Part shown: positions 45,149 through 55,619 of the stretch, piece by piece | Numbering within the stretch: the first letter of the stretch is position 1 | Layout: each line of letters starts with the position of its first letter | Assembly (NCBI GenBank): GCA_033439265.1 | Contig: JAVTVX010000034.1 | Location: 16,506,501-16,570,500 of the forward strand | From: Dillenia suffruticosa | Lineage: Eukaryota; Streptophyta; Magnoliopsida; Dilleniales; Dilleniaceae | Reading direction: 5' to 3' | DNA length: 64,000 bases | The notes under the pieces: model-generated | The model's input: the letters and a program-made list of their open reading frames with translations, nothing else | Database searches by the model: none | Told to the model about the DNA's origin: nothing | Made by a program: the position numbers and the translations under genes

Positions 45149-46154
45149 CTTGAGCAAGATGTATATTAATCAGACAATCAAACCACCCTTTTAACTCCTC
45201 GGCTTCCAAGTTAAGGTGAACAAACAGATCCTAAGAATGCTTCCTGCCAAATGGTAGAATCAAGGAAACCTCAGAACACTTGATAGTATATATGATCATC
45301 CATAAAAAAAAAGTCAAGCATTTCCAACTAATAGAAACCAGTAAAACCAAGCAGCCCAAACATTTAAAGAAGCATACAAAAAGAAGATAATAGACACAAC
45401 AGTAAAATTATTTGAGATATATCAGATTTCTTTACTTAATTAATCTCATTCACACGCAAATATAATCAATTAGCCCCACATAAGATAATCATCCGAACAC
45501 CTGTTTTCCTCATGTCACGTATAATAAATCCACCATAAAAAAAGCAAAAATATATAAATATAAATAAATAAGAAATAATAAAAATATTCATTACAAAAAG
45601 GGAAAAATAAATTAATTAATAATTAAATTAAAAAATAAATCCTGCAATTTCTAAAAATAAATAAGAATTTGTTTTCTGAAAAAAAAAACAAAAAAACAAA
45701 AAACAAAAATGGAAACACAAAACTGTTGGATCTCCAATTTTTTTGATCCGCAGCTAATAATTAAGTACAAGCAACGCCCTGTCTCTAATTTTAACACAAA
45801 AAATGGTATCTGAAGAAAATAAGCGTAGCAGAATTTCCCGGGCACTCACTAAACATAGTTTTCCCCGAAAAACATGGAAACAAAAAATCGAAAAATAAAT
45901 AATGTTTCCAAAATTCTGAAAATTAAGATTTCCGAAAGAATCAATCGACTGGAAAAATTCTCCAGCAGAGAAACTTCTAATTATTTATACTGATGTCAAA
46001 CATATAGAGCATAAAAATGACAAGCATTACAGAGCTAAAAGGCACAGTTCTTCAGAATTCTGCATTCAAACATTAGAATTTGAACAAGCAAAACAACAGG
46101 ATCATCAAATTCATACAAAAAATGAAATTAAATTTAAGAGAGATTGCATCTTAC
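45149..46154 (-). other. Leader (5' UTR) intron of the EIN3-like gene
   Basis: The donor is CTG|GTAAGA at 46154, and a TTGCTCAAG|G acceptor lies about 25 bases upstream of the ATG. Later AG positions (about 45130-45132) are also possible. The body is AT-rich and T-rich on the minus strand, as plant introns are. Many EIN3/EIL genes have an uninterrupted coding region with an intron just before the ATG, so this fits the family. The acceptor choice is uncertain. Confidence 0.65.
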
Positions 46155-46380
46155 CAGACTTTTATGTGCCTGCCTGCCTTCTTATCCAGCCTTCGAAACA
46201 CACCCCTCGCGAGGCTTTGATGGGAGAGAAGAGAGAGAAAACTTGTGTCGTTTTCTCTCTCACGAAGGGGGGAAAGCAGAGAAGGCTTCTTCTCTAACCT
46301 CCTCTACGGAGTGAGGAGAGAGAAAAATAAGTAAATGGTATCGATCGAGAGAGAGATGCCGACGTGAAGGGAAGAAGTGT
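46155..46380 (-). other. 5' UTR first exon of the EIN3-like gene
   Basis: Between the TATA box and the donor site lies a pyrimidine/GA-rich leader with TCTCTCTCGATCGATACC and several CTCTCTCC runs on the minus strand. It is less AT-rich than its surroundings. The 5' end is placed about 25-30 bases after the TATA box and is only approximate. Confidence 0.6.
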
Positions 46381-46403
46381 GAACTTCTTTATTGACAGTG
46401 ACT

Positions 46404-46415
46404 GCTATTTTATAG
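46404..46415 (-). promoter_or_regulatory. TATA box of the EIN3-like gene
   Basis: On the minus strand the sequence reads ACTATAAAATAGC. It is the best TATA match upstream of the leader exon and sits about 250 bases upstream of the leader-intron donor. Confidence 0.65.
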
Positions 46416-46522
46416 TGACTCAAAAGCGAGCGGTCAGGTTAACCGTATTTAACCCGTGGGCTTTGGGCGTTAAACACTGTGGTTTTCTGTTCTTACCCTC
46501 ACTTAACAGTATACAATTTGTA

Positions 46523-46528
46523 CACGTG
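46523..46528. promoter_or_regulatory. G-box / ABRE-like element (proximal)
   Basis: CACGTG in the context ACACGTGGC, about 110 bases upstream of the TATA box of the EIN3-like gene. ACGTGGC is the core recognised by bZIP (ABF-type) factors, and CACGTG also by bHLH factors such as PIFs. The role is inferred from motif and position. Confidence 0.55.
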
Positions 46529-46663
46529 GCGTACATCCAGGATCTGAGTCATTTTTGACTTTCTGGATTTGAAGCTTTTGTTTCCCGGTTTGCCTCTCAC
46601 GAAAGGGTGCGAGTGAGAAGTCGCCCCGTTCATAAATAATAAAATAATCATAATCGGTTGGGA

Positions 46664-46669
46664 CACGTG
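46664..46669. promoter_or_regulatory. G-box / ABRE-like element (distal)
   Basis: A second CACGTG in the identical ACACGTGGC context, 141 bases from the first. Two copies of the nine-base word in one plant promoter make a functional role more likely than a single hit would. Confidence 0.55.
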
Positions 46670-46739
46670 GCAGCTCAGGAATTCATCCAAATGAAAAGTA
46701 CGGTTGACGGCGTTGTCAAACGTGCGCCTGAGAGTACAT

Positions 46740-47029
46740 GAGTGAACTCCTAGCCCACTGGCAGGGGTGTAAATGAAAATATAAAAAAATTAGAATTATT
46801 TTTTATAATTTGACTTCTTTAATAAAAATTGAGAATTGACATGAATGCCTTTTTGACTTCAATATTCAATTTTATTTTGTGCCGGCAAATTTCTCATTCT
46901 CCTTTATACCATGCTTTTAGGTTGATATAATATTAAAAGGTTGCTTAAAATGTGACATAGGGATTTGTACATATAAAAGGGTCTTTTATTATTTACTTTT
47001 ACGGTTTATGTTTCCAATATATAGTTAAT
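46740..47029. other. AT-rich DNA upstream of the EIN3-like promoter
   Basis: No gene or repeat boundary was recognised before the tandem repeat that starts at about 47030. Confidence 0.4.
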
Positions 47030-47900
47030 AAACAGATTCATTCAATATCCGCATATGTTTAAAAATTATCTACACAGTAATATCTTTACAAAGTATCATT
47101 GAGTTGATACCCTGTAAATACCTATACTTCAAATCGGCCTTTTCACTGTTCCTTTTTATGATTTGTGTTCCCGATACAAATTGGCCTTTTTACCACTCCT
47201 CTTTACTATTTATGTTCGCGATTATACTAAATAAACAAAGTCATCTGATGTCAGCACAAGATTGAAAATTACGACGCCGAGTTGATGTCGTATGAACACG
47301 TCACCTTACCGATTAACTTAACCTAGCTACCTTTTTACCGTTCTTTTCATGATTTATGTTTTGGATTTGTACTAAATAAACATGTTCATTCAATATCAAC
47401 ACAAACTTATCAACATCGCCGTGCCTTCATTTTTTTTTATTTGGTTTTTATCACAAATATTTAAATTTTATCCGATTAATCCGTTCAAATATTGTGAGAC
47501 TCATTTTAAAAATTGACTCTTTTAAATCATTTTTTGATATTTTCAGATATCGAATTCAAGATTTCTAATTAAAAAAATAAAATACCTCCTCATTCAAGTC
47601 AAACAAGATTAGTATCGCCGTGCCTTCACAAAGTATCGTCCACTTGATGCCATAACAACACATCACCTTAGAAATTAACTTAACCTAGCTATACTTCAAT
47701 ATGGTCCATTTACCATCCCCTTTGCGATTTGTGTTCCACATATACTTCAAATAGCTCGATTCATTCAATATTAACATCTATTTAGAAATCATGGATCTCG
47801 TGGCATAAACAAAGAATCATTAAGGTAGCACGTTGTGAATGCTTCATCTTGGCAATTAACTTAATCGAGCTATGCTTCGACCCAACACTTTTACTACTTC
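47030..47900. repeat. Degenerate tandem repeat, units of about 200-250 bp
   Basis: Three to four diverged units repeat the same phrases: TTCATTCAATAT(T/C)AACA, ACAAAGTATC-TTGATG(C/T)C, CACCTTA-ATTAACTTAACCTAGCTA, and TTTACC-TCCTTT---GATTTGTGTTC. One unit is split by the SINE-like insertion at 47430-47613. No coding potential. Confidence 0.65.
47430..47613 (-). mobile_element. SINE-like retroposon, 184 bp, with 15-bp TSD
   Basis: ATCGCCGTGCCTTCA occurs exactly at 47415-47429 and again at 47614-47628, directly flanking the insert. Read on the minus strand, the insert starts ACTAATCTTGTTTGACTTG, has a B-box-like TTGAATTCGATATC near base 55, and ends in an A-rich tail next to the TSD. A 15-bp TSD plus an A-tail is the signature of LINE-mobilised retroposition, and the length fits a tRNA-derived SINE. 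The A box is poor. Confidence 0.75.
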
Positions 47901-47924
47901 AATTAATACTTTTTTTTTTAGTCC

Positions 47925-48050
47925 CTTAGAGACGGCTTAAGCGGTAGAACCTTCCCATTTTCATCATCCTTTTTTGCTTCAAACCCGCTTAATTGTATTT
48001 TATTGTAAAAAAATAAAAATTGGGTGGTAACAACTGAACATAGGTGTAAG
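47925..48050 (+). mobile_element. Possible tRNA-derived SINE remnant
   Basis: CGGCTTAAGCGGTAGAACC at about 47932-47950 resembles an A box, and GCTTCAAACCCGC at about 47978 is close to a B box (GGTTCRANNCC). A TAAAAAAATAAAAATTGGG tail follows. No TSD was found. Confidence 0.35.
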
Positions 48051-50165
48051 ACTTTTCTAAAATAAATTTAGAAAAATAGCAATATTGGCTGTCATTGTCC
48101 ACTCTACTCTGCAAAAGAAAGTAAAAGAAAAGTAAAGCATTAATATCAAGTAGTGCAACACAATGGATTTTTCTGTTAAAAAAAGAAAAAAGGAAAATAA
48201 TGCATCATTTAGAAAATTTGTTATGTGACAAACTTAAAATTCAAAATTCTATTTGATAGAATTTTGCTAATGGTAGCCACACAGGATGTGCATAATCATA
48301 AACACCAAATATGCATTATTATTATTATTATTTACTTCAATTCTCAAGCAAATCCTTTCTTGATCTTGAACCACCATAGAACTTACCTTCAGACCAACAT
48401 TAAAGGTTCATTCACTTGAGGTTATTTGCCGCTCTTGTTGCAAATTCATAGGGTTTGTGAGTATAAATTCTTACATTGTCTTGTTAATTATCTAAATTCC
48501 ATCTATCATTTAGCTTGTACCAAACTTTCACTATTACTAATATGTCATATATTACTATTATCATTCTTCTCATCATAATAATGATAAAAGTGTCCGACGG
48601 AATCATATTACCCTTGTCGTTGGTATCACAACCTATCACAAATAAATCAAGTTTTGGAATGCTTTAACTCGATTTGATCGAGATTTATCAAGCTTGACCA
48701 TGAGCTCAAATTGAGATCTAAAATTTATGCTCAAATTTTGCCAAGTAGAAAAATTCCAAGTTCAAGTTTGTCTCTCTCTACTTGATACAATTAAATGAGC
48801 TCAAGTTTGTGAAGTCATTAATTTCTATTGACAAGCTTACCAAGTTCCCCACCAAACAAAGAAAATAGGTGCAAAATTCCATAAACGAGCAATGAAATCT
48901 CTGATGCAATTAAATAAAACAATCAGAAATGGCAGATGATGACTAGCAACACATCATGCAAATTGATCTCTTTCTATAATAGTGAGAGAGAAATAGAGAC
49001 ATACACACAAATAGACAAACAAAGAGAAAGAGGGGAAAGCACCTACTTGAGTTGTGGCAAGAAAAGCAAAAAAATACACAATTGGTGTGATGTAGGTGAG
49101 ATATAACCCTGATGATAATCTTTGTTTTTCATCGATGAGGTTGATCAAAGGGATGGAGATGCTAGATCATTTGGAGAGGGGTGCCACCGTAAACAAGGTT
49201 GCGGCAAGCATAGAAAAAGAGGGTTTGAATATGAAAGCCCTTGTTCAATTGATTTTAGTCAAATGAAGAATATTGTTTGACAAGCTTAACGAAGCTTGTT
49301 TTGAGATTCTAAATGAGTCTGCAAATGATCTTTGTTAAGATTAATCAAATTGTCCTAGAATTTATAGATAAGGAGTGCCACCTTCCATTTACCTTATTCA
49401 TTTTAGACAAAAACAATTTTATTCATGGAAAGAATTCGTTAAAATAGTGATCTATGGGAACTTATTTCTTTTGGATACATTCAAGAATAATTACTTTAAG
49501 AGCCCTAAATCTTTACACGTTTTTTCAATTATGTACTAAACAATTAAATTTTTTCACTCAAGTTCTAAATATTTATCCTACATTGCAAATTTTAGTGCAC
49601 TAATAGAAACATTAAACGGATATGGCTGAATGCCATGTAGATGCCAAATGCCATGTAGAAACATGTAGATGCAAATTTTAGTGCACTAAAAGAAACATTA
49701 AACGGATATTTTTCAATCTTTGTTTTTCACTCAAGTTCAAGTTTGCCAAATGCCATGTAGGTGCCAATGTGGTGCCTACATGGTTCTTTCAATGGCAATT
49801 GAGGTTTTGAGGCTCTAGAATAATTTTCCATCAAACAGATATAAATTTCTCTAATAGCAAAATTTTCATCCTTTATAAAATTGTTCTATCAAAGCGATAG
49901 AACTAATTTGAAAATGAAAAGATACAAACAATCAATTAAAAACAGCTTGGATACAATGATAGAAATTTCTATAGCTCAAGCTTTGAGGATGTTAAAATCA
50001 AGGACATGCCACAATCTTGAGAAGAGGATAACCCTCTCATTTGATGATTTTCGAAACGAGACAGTGAAAGAAGCTCAGGTTATCAACATTATATTTGGAA
50101 CATAACAGTTAGGCAATAATCATCGGAAATGGTTTTTTAATGCCTGATGGTTCCACATGTACCTT

Positions 50166-50168
<3 letters not shown>
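48051..50168. other. Intergenic DNA, no gene recognised
   Basis: AT-rich sequence with short unassigned frames. At 49500-49740 there is a phrase of the type CCCTAAAT-TTTACACGTTTT...TAGTGCACTAA...GGCTGAATGCCATGTAGATG, partly duplicated (see the separate entry), which looks like dispersed repeat DNA. No LTR ends or RNA genes were seen. Confidence 0.4.
49585..49760 (+). repeat. Local 86-bp duplication
   Basis: A 39-base segment containing GCAAATTTTAGTGCACTAA at 49585-49623 recurs at 49671-49709 with one mismatch. ATGCCATGTAGATGCCAA-like words are repeated on both sides (49630, 49646, 49747). This is consistent with a short tandem duplication followed by divergence. Confidence 0.7.

Positions 50169-50199
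<31 letters not shown>
50169..50199. repeat. Poly-T run of 31
   Basis: Thirty-one consecutive T. It could be the poly(A) tail of a minus-strand retroposed sequence, but no TSD was identified. Confidence 0.9.
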
Positions 50200-50202
<3 letters not shown>

Positions 50203-50369
50203 TTCATAGCCATATTTTCATTTAACTAATTATCAAACAAAAAGAAAAGCTGAAAGTGGTTTGTATCGTATGATAAAATTATTTTAACATTAAGTTTCCT
50301 AATCAAGATTTGCTAATGTGCCGCATTTTCATCTTTATATTTTCAAATGCCTAAAAAACACATATTTGT

Positions 50370-50500
50370 ATTTGAACAAATGCATCGCATATCAGTTATA
50401 CTAAAGAGTTACATTGTATTTGGGTTGTGTAATTTGACGAGAATATTGAGGTTATCCATAAGATAAGATTGGGATAATATTTTTTGAGACAAATATCAAA

Positions 50501-50542
<42 letters not shown>

Positions 50543-50662
50543 TTAAATAAATACAACGTATATCAGTTATAATAAAGAAGATATTTGTATTTAAACAAAT
50601 ATAATGCATATCAATTATACTAAAGTCATAATACTTTTTATAATTGATAAAGGTGGTTATGC

Positions 50663-50703
<41 letters not shown>

Positions 50704-50895
50704 CAACGTATATCAGTTATAATAAAGAGTTACGCTGTATGTGGTATGTGTGATTTGATGAGAATATTAAGATAATATTTTTCGAGACAAATATTAAAAA
50801 AAGATATTTGTATTTAAACAAATATAATGTATATCAATTATACTAAAGTCATAATACTTGTTATAATTGATAAAGGTGGTTATGCCCATAAGGGC
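50370..50895 (+). repeat. Tandem duplication with (CA)n and (AT)n microsatellites
   Basis: An 88-base segment beginning GATATTTGTATTTAAACAAA at about 50579 is repeated almost exactly at about 50803. AAATACAACGTATATCAGTT occurs at about 50548 and 50700, and a diverged relative of the whole unit starts at about 50381. The junctions contain (AC)n at about 50502-50522, (AT)n at 50523-50541 and (AT)n at about 50665-50699. Confidence 0.75.
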
Positions 50896-52230
50896 ATTTT
50901 GAATTTAAAATTCAAATTTTAAAATAATAGAAAAGTTAGGGGAAATGGATAAAGGAAGTTAATCATCCCCCTCCCTTCTCATTCTACTCTTTCCTGGTGA
51001 AGAAAAATAGAAAAAGAGAAGAAAAGTCTTAAGTCTCTGATTTCCATACACATGAAACAAATTTTGGATATCAAAACACTTGAATTTAAAGTGTAGTATC
51101 GTGAAAAATATAATATTAATTCGATTTATGATCAACACTTTGATTGATCAAGGAAAAATGAGAAGAAATTGATCATGATTTGAAGTACAAACTTTTAATT
51201 CTATATTATAAACTCAACATTAGTATCAGAGTATGTGTTTTATTTATTTATAATTATTTTTTGAATTTTTCAGTATGGATGATTTTTTTTAGTTTATTTT
51301 TCTACCGAAAAATTTTCATGATGGATTTTTTTTTTTATATTTTCATGAGAGTAGATATTTCCTTAAATTGATCATGCCATGTAAATGCCCATGATAACTA
51401 GAGAATGCCCATACTTTTAATTTTAATTTTTGGTGTGTTTTGAATCTCGATTCTGAAAAAAAGTTCACCGTGACTCATGAGAAAAATTTCTTATCCATAC
51501 ACAAAATAAACTGTTTTCAATAAATTGAGGTCGGAAATATATTTTCTCATGTCCTAAAACACATTATACAACTATTACAGTGAGTTTTTCATCATTGAAA
51601 AAGTCTATTTTTTCGGTGAGTTGTTCGACTTTGGATCAGTCTTTTATTGCGATTTGAGGCTTGATTCTTCCAAAATTTGAGACTAAGATGATCGAAGGGA
51701 AGTGAATTACAAAATCTAGTCAAAAGTGCAGCAAAAAATGGCACAAAAATGAATTTTCTACAACCAAGTCAAGAACTAGGTCGAGTCAAACCAATTAATA
51801 AAGAAGAAAATCCCAACCTGACGGCGCGTGAGAGACATGCGTGAGTAGACTCATGGGAGAGTCCAATCCAGCCCAGACCTCGTGTGTCCAACCCGATCTG
51901 ACCCAACCCAAAACATGTCTAAACCAGACCTGCGCATGGCCATGTGTGGGAGGAATGTGTAACAAAGAAAAATATTTTTATGTATGTGTCTGCATACACA
52001 TTTTATATATATATAAATATTTTTTTTTATGAATTTAGGTAATTAAGATGATTTTTATGCATTGTCTAAATCATGTGGATATTTGTACATCGCGTTGTTT
52101 CAAGTACTAGATGATAAGATGTAGAATTCGAATGATGGCGTATGGATTTCATTCATTTGTTCGAGTTTGAATTTTATAATAAATTGTTTTATGTTTGTTG
52201 ATTCGAAAAATGTGTAATTTTTTTGAAATA
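50896..52230. other. Intergenic DNA, possible eroded LTR
   Basis: ACATTAGTATCAGAGTATG at about 51215 resembles the TTGGTATCAGAGC primer-binding site with two changes. It follows about 300 bases with CTCCCTTCTCATT and GATCAAGGAAAAATGAGAAG words that could be LTR sequence. No coding domains follow. I treat it as a weak LTR-retrotransposon relic. Confidence 0.3.
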
Positions 52231-53816
52231 ATTGATAAGTGTTGTGTCGTCAAACAATCAAAAATAAAATTTCCTACTTCATTAAAAACGAGTCTAGGGT
52301 GAACAAGGTCAAATCCATAGCGAACGACAGATTTATCTCTTTCAAGGAAAATGAAAATATGAGGGGTTTGAGAGATTATTTAAATCTAATAAAAATAAAT
52401 AAATCAATAAAAATTAACTAAAATAAAACAGCTAAATAATGTCAATGAGGGTAAAATTAGCCAAAAGAATTATTTCCACTTTGATATATTTGATTGATTA
52501 TCGATACAAAAATTACTCGATATTATGTGAATAAATTGATTATAGTCGTTAAATACTACGAAACGACTAATCTCTCCTTACTTTTTCGACAATCAAGATA
52601 CTATTGTTAATTAATTCCCTAATAGAAAGACAACCCAAGAAACTCTCGTTGGATTTAATGTTCAGATAGTATTAACATTTAGAGAGATCCAATTCTAATC
52701 AATAAATTTCAACATGAATTTATTTAAATTAAATTATCTAATCTCTTGATATAAATTTTATCGCTTGCGAGGCCATAAAACTATACCAATCACCATTCTA
52801 TTAAAAATACACAAATTTTACTGTTTTTAAATAGTTGTAAACTATTTTAGCGTTATTAAATATAAATCTCTATTTAACAATCCCAAAATAATTATAAACG
52901 TTAAGCATAGAGATTACACAAATACCGACAAACATCAAGTTAAGCATAGAGATTACACAAATACCAACAAATATCAAGTAAATAAGATCTTTTAGATCTC
53001 ATAATTATCATTCATCAAAATTTCAATAAACCTTTTACTAGAAAAATAAAATATGAAAAAGGAAACACACAAAATAAATGAAAAATTACTTGGATTGATA
53101 CAGTGAAAAGAAAATGTCAAAAGTACTGGACACAAGCATGCAGTCGGGATCTCTATGGAAAATCAATTTTCTATGGAAGGAGAATCCTTGTTTGTACTGC
53201 CAGATAAGAATATGTTTCTCCTCTTTTGCTGGATACCTCCTGGACATGGTGGCTGTTGCCCCCTTGGGGCTGCCTCCAAGAGTCTCTAAATAATATGAAA
53301 CACTCATATATATATATAGGAGTGTAATCCTAAACTAGTACTAAATAAATAAAAAGAAAATAAAAAATAACTTTCCTAAAAGATAATATTATAAGAGATT
53401 CACATGTTTAAAAATTCTTTTTCCTAAATATTAAGAATTGAATAAAATTTTTTAAAATCTTCAATATTCTAATTCCACTCCAATTTTCTCTTGAATGTGT
53501 AATTAGGAAAGGAAATTTTTACTCCAGTAAATCTTCAAAACTTCTTGCTTGCCTCTTGAAATCCATGTGCCCACATACTAATGAAAGAGTATTGCTTTCC
53601 AATTTTCATCATGCTTGCAAAATCGCTCCAATTTAACTTATTTTTCTTCCTTTTCCGTAATAAGTTTTCTTCTAAATCAAATGTCACAAAACATAAATAT
53701 TAGTATAATATTTATTCAAAAATAATATAAAATCAATCACAAATATTACACATATTTAAACCCTATCAATAACCATCCTTTAAGTCAATTACATCTCTTT
53801 ATATGTACAAAAGAAT
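52231..53816. other. AT-rich dispersed repeat, no gene recognised
   Basis: Phrases such as TTGTGTCGTCAAACAATC, AAATTTCCTACTTCATT, AAGGTCAAATCCATAGCG and TTTAAACCCTATCAAT remind me of a dispersed repeat common in plant genomes, but I cannot assign a class. The short frame at 53086-53307 (minus) has no domain I recognise. A 22-base phrase starting AAGTTAAGCATAGAGATTAC is directly repeated near 52900-52960. Confidence 0.3.
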
Positions 53817-53887
53817 ATGGTTGCATCGAAGAATATTATAGCTAATCTCAAAAAGGGAGATAAACTAAAAGGTGATAACTATGATAT
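53817..53887 (+). pseudogene. Ty1/copia gag, 5' part (split by the CACTA insertion)
   Basis: The ATG at 53817 opens a frame with ASKNIIANLKKGDKLKG then DNYDI, the N-terminus of a Tnt1-94-like copia gag. It is cut after NYDI by the CACTA element; the last three bases TAT (53885-53887) are the TSD. The other half starts at 63799. Confidence 0.75.
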
Positions 53888-53894
53888 CACTACA

Positions 53895-54540
53895 AAAAAA
53901 GCAGATTTTAGCGACGAAGTTTAGCAATGAGAAATATTCGTCGCAAATCTGTAACAAATTTAGCAACAAAAAATGTTATCGTCGCCAATTAGCCATAATT
54001 TTAGCAACAAAAATATTTTCGTCGCAAATTTAGCAACTAAAAATTTTTTCGTTACAAAAATCGTCGCAAATTTGTGACGAAAATTTTTTGAAGCACAATT
54101 CGTTGCAAATTTGCGACGAAAAAATATTTCGTTGCTAAATTTGCAACGAATTTAAAAATTCATCGCAAAATTTGTCACGAATTTCAAATTCGTCCATAAA
54201 TTTGCGACGAATGTGAAATTCGTCCCTAAATTTGCGACGAATGTGAAATTCGTCCCCAAAATTTGTGACGAATATAAAATTCATCGCTAATTTCGGGACG
54301 AAAAAAAAAATTTGTTTCAAAATATTGAGACGAACTTCTCAATTCGTCCCTAAATTTGGGACGAAAATGAATTTGTCCCTAAATTTGCGACGAATTCCTA
54401 AATTCGTTGCAAAGTTAGCGACGAATATTTATATTCGTCGCAACAAATTCGATTATTTGTTGCTAAATTTGTTGCAAATGAGTGAGAAATATAACATTTG
54501 TGGTAAATTTCGTCGCTAAAATTAATTTTTCAGTAATTAG
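53895..54540. repeat. Left subterminal repeats, TTTGCGACGAA type
   Basis: About 25 copies of TTCGTCGCAAATTTGCGACGAA-like words, in both orientations, at spacings of 20-35 bases. Adjacent inverted copies can fold into hairpins. The same core fills 63120-63780 at the other end. In En/Spm these are TNPA-binding sites; here that is inferred. Confidence 0.85.
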
Positions 54541-55069
54541 AAACATTTTCTTGTATGATAAAATTTTCTAATATAAAAAAATGATTTGAAAACGGTGTTA
54601 TACACCGTTTCGCGTATAAAAATCTTAAAATGTTCAAAAGATTTTAAATAAAATCTTTCATTCATTGTCTATTTATATAAAATAATAATAATATAGTATA
54701 ATCTTTTAAATTGTTACAAAAAATTATTATTAGTATATTCATTTTTTATTCATTATCTGTTTAATTTTCCATTTCTAGCACTGATAACTCTATTTTATAA
54801 ATTTGTTTAAATATTCGATTAACTAAATGAAGAGTTAAAGTAGAAATACTTGTTAAGTAATAATCAATACATTGAATATTTTTTTATAATTATATCATAG
54901 TACGCCAATATTGTTAATAGTTTATCGATTTAGTTTCTATTTTAGTATATTCAAAGAGTTATGTATCAGAAACCATAAGTATTGTTGCAAAAATCGTTGT
55001 AAATTGTAAAGAAAATAATTATTTAACGTTAAATTTATTACAAATTGCTACAAAAACATATATTTATCG
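54541..55069. other. AT-rich spacer inside the CACTA element
   Basis: No gene. AT-rich DNA between two arrays of inverted repeats. AAAACGGTGTTATACACCGTTTCG near 54592-54615 forms a short hairpin (CGGTGT-TATA-ACACCG type). Confidence 0.5.
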
Positions 55070-55330
55070 GAAATTTAGTGATGAAACCATTCTTTCGTTG
55101 TAGATTTTAGCGACAAAAAAAATTTTTTGTCCCCGATTCAGGGACGAAAAAAAAATTTCGTCCCTGATGTTGGAAAAACAAAATTCGGAGGAAAACAATT
55201 TTTGTCCCTGAATCAGGGAGGAAAAAAATTTCTTCCCTGAATCAGGGACGAAAAAAAATTCCGTCCCTGAATCAGGGATGAAAAAAATTTTCATCCCTGA
55301 ATCAGGGACGAATTTTGGGACAAATTATTT
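55070..55330. repeat. Array of TCCCTGAATCAGGGA palindromes
   Basis: Five or more units of about 28-32 bases, each built around TCCCTGAATCAGGGA flanked by CG and A/T runs (GGGACGAAAAAAAATTCCGT between them). The core is a 15-base inverted repeat with a central A/T. The array is distinct from the GCGACGAA subterminal repeats and lies only on the left side of the element. Confidence 0.85.
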
Positions 55331-55619
55331 TTTGAAGCAAAATTCAAGATATTTTCATTTCCTTCCTTCACTTTAATGCTCTCTCTCTCTCTCTCTCTCT
55401 CGGGTTCATCTCATTTGTGATGAGTAGTCGCGAAGGGGTACTACGAACGGATGGCGGAAGGGATGCCGGATCTGCCGGATCTACGATAGTGTTAGGTAAT
55501 CTCTCTCTCTGTTTCTCTGTCTTGGCCGTAGATGGCAATCCGGCGGCTAGCCGCTGGATCTGAGTTGCAGAAAGCAGATCGGATTGCCAGCCGCCATATC
55601 TGAGATTTTGAAGGCAGAT
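55331..55619. other. Region between the palindrome array and the GC island
   Basis: A (CT)n run occurs at about 55379-55401, followed by CGGATCTGCCGGATC and AGCCGCCATATCTGAGA words. The minus-strand frames here are shadows of the GC-rich region. No gene. Confidence 0.5.

Noticed and set aside
45122..45157. An upstream TTG start extending the EIN3-like protein by 11 residues
   Set aside because: Plant nuclear genes start at ATG almost always, and the extra codons span a likely splice acceptor. The ATG at 45124 matches the family's short N-terminus.
51215..51235. A primer-binding site defining another LTR retrotransposon
   Set aside because: Two mismatches to TTGGTATCAGAGC, and no gag-pol or paired LTR nearby. 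Kept only as a weak hint in the spacer entry.
53895..54540. A CRISPR-like array (regular short repeats)
   Set aside because: The repeats are degenerate, occur in both orientations, have no unique spacers, and sit at CACTA termini in a plant genome; they are subterminal transposon repeats.
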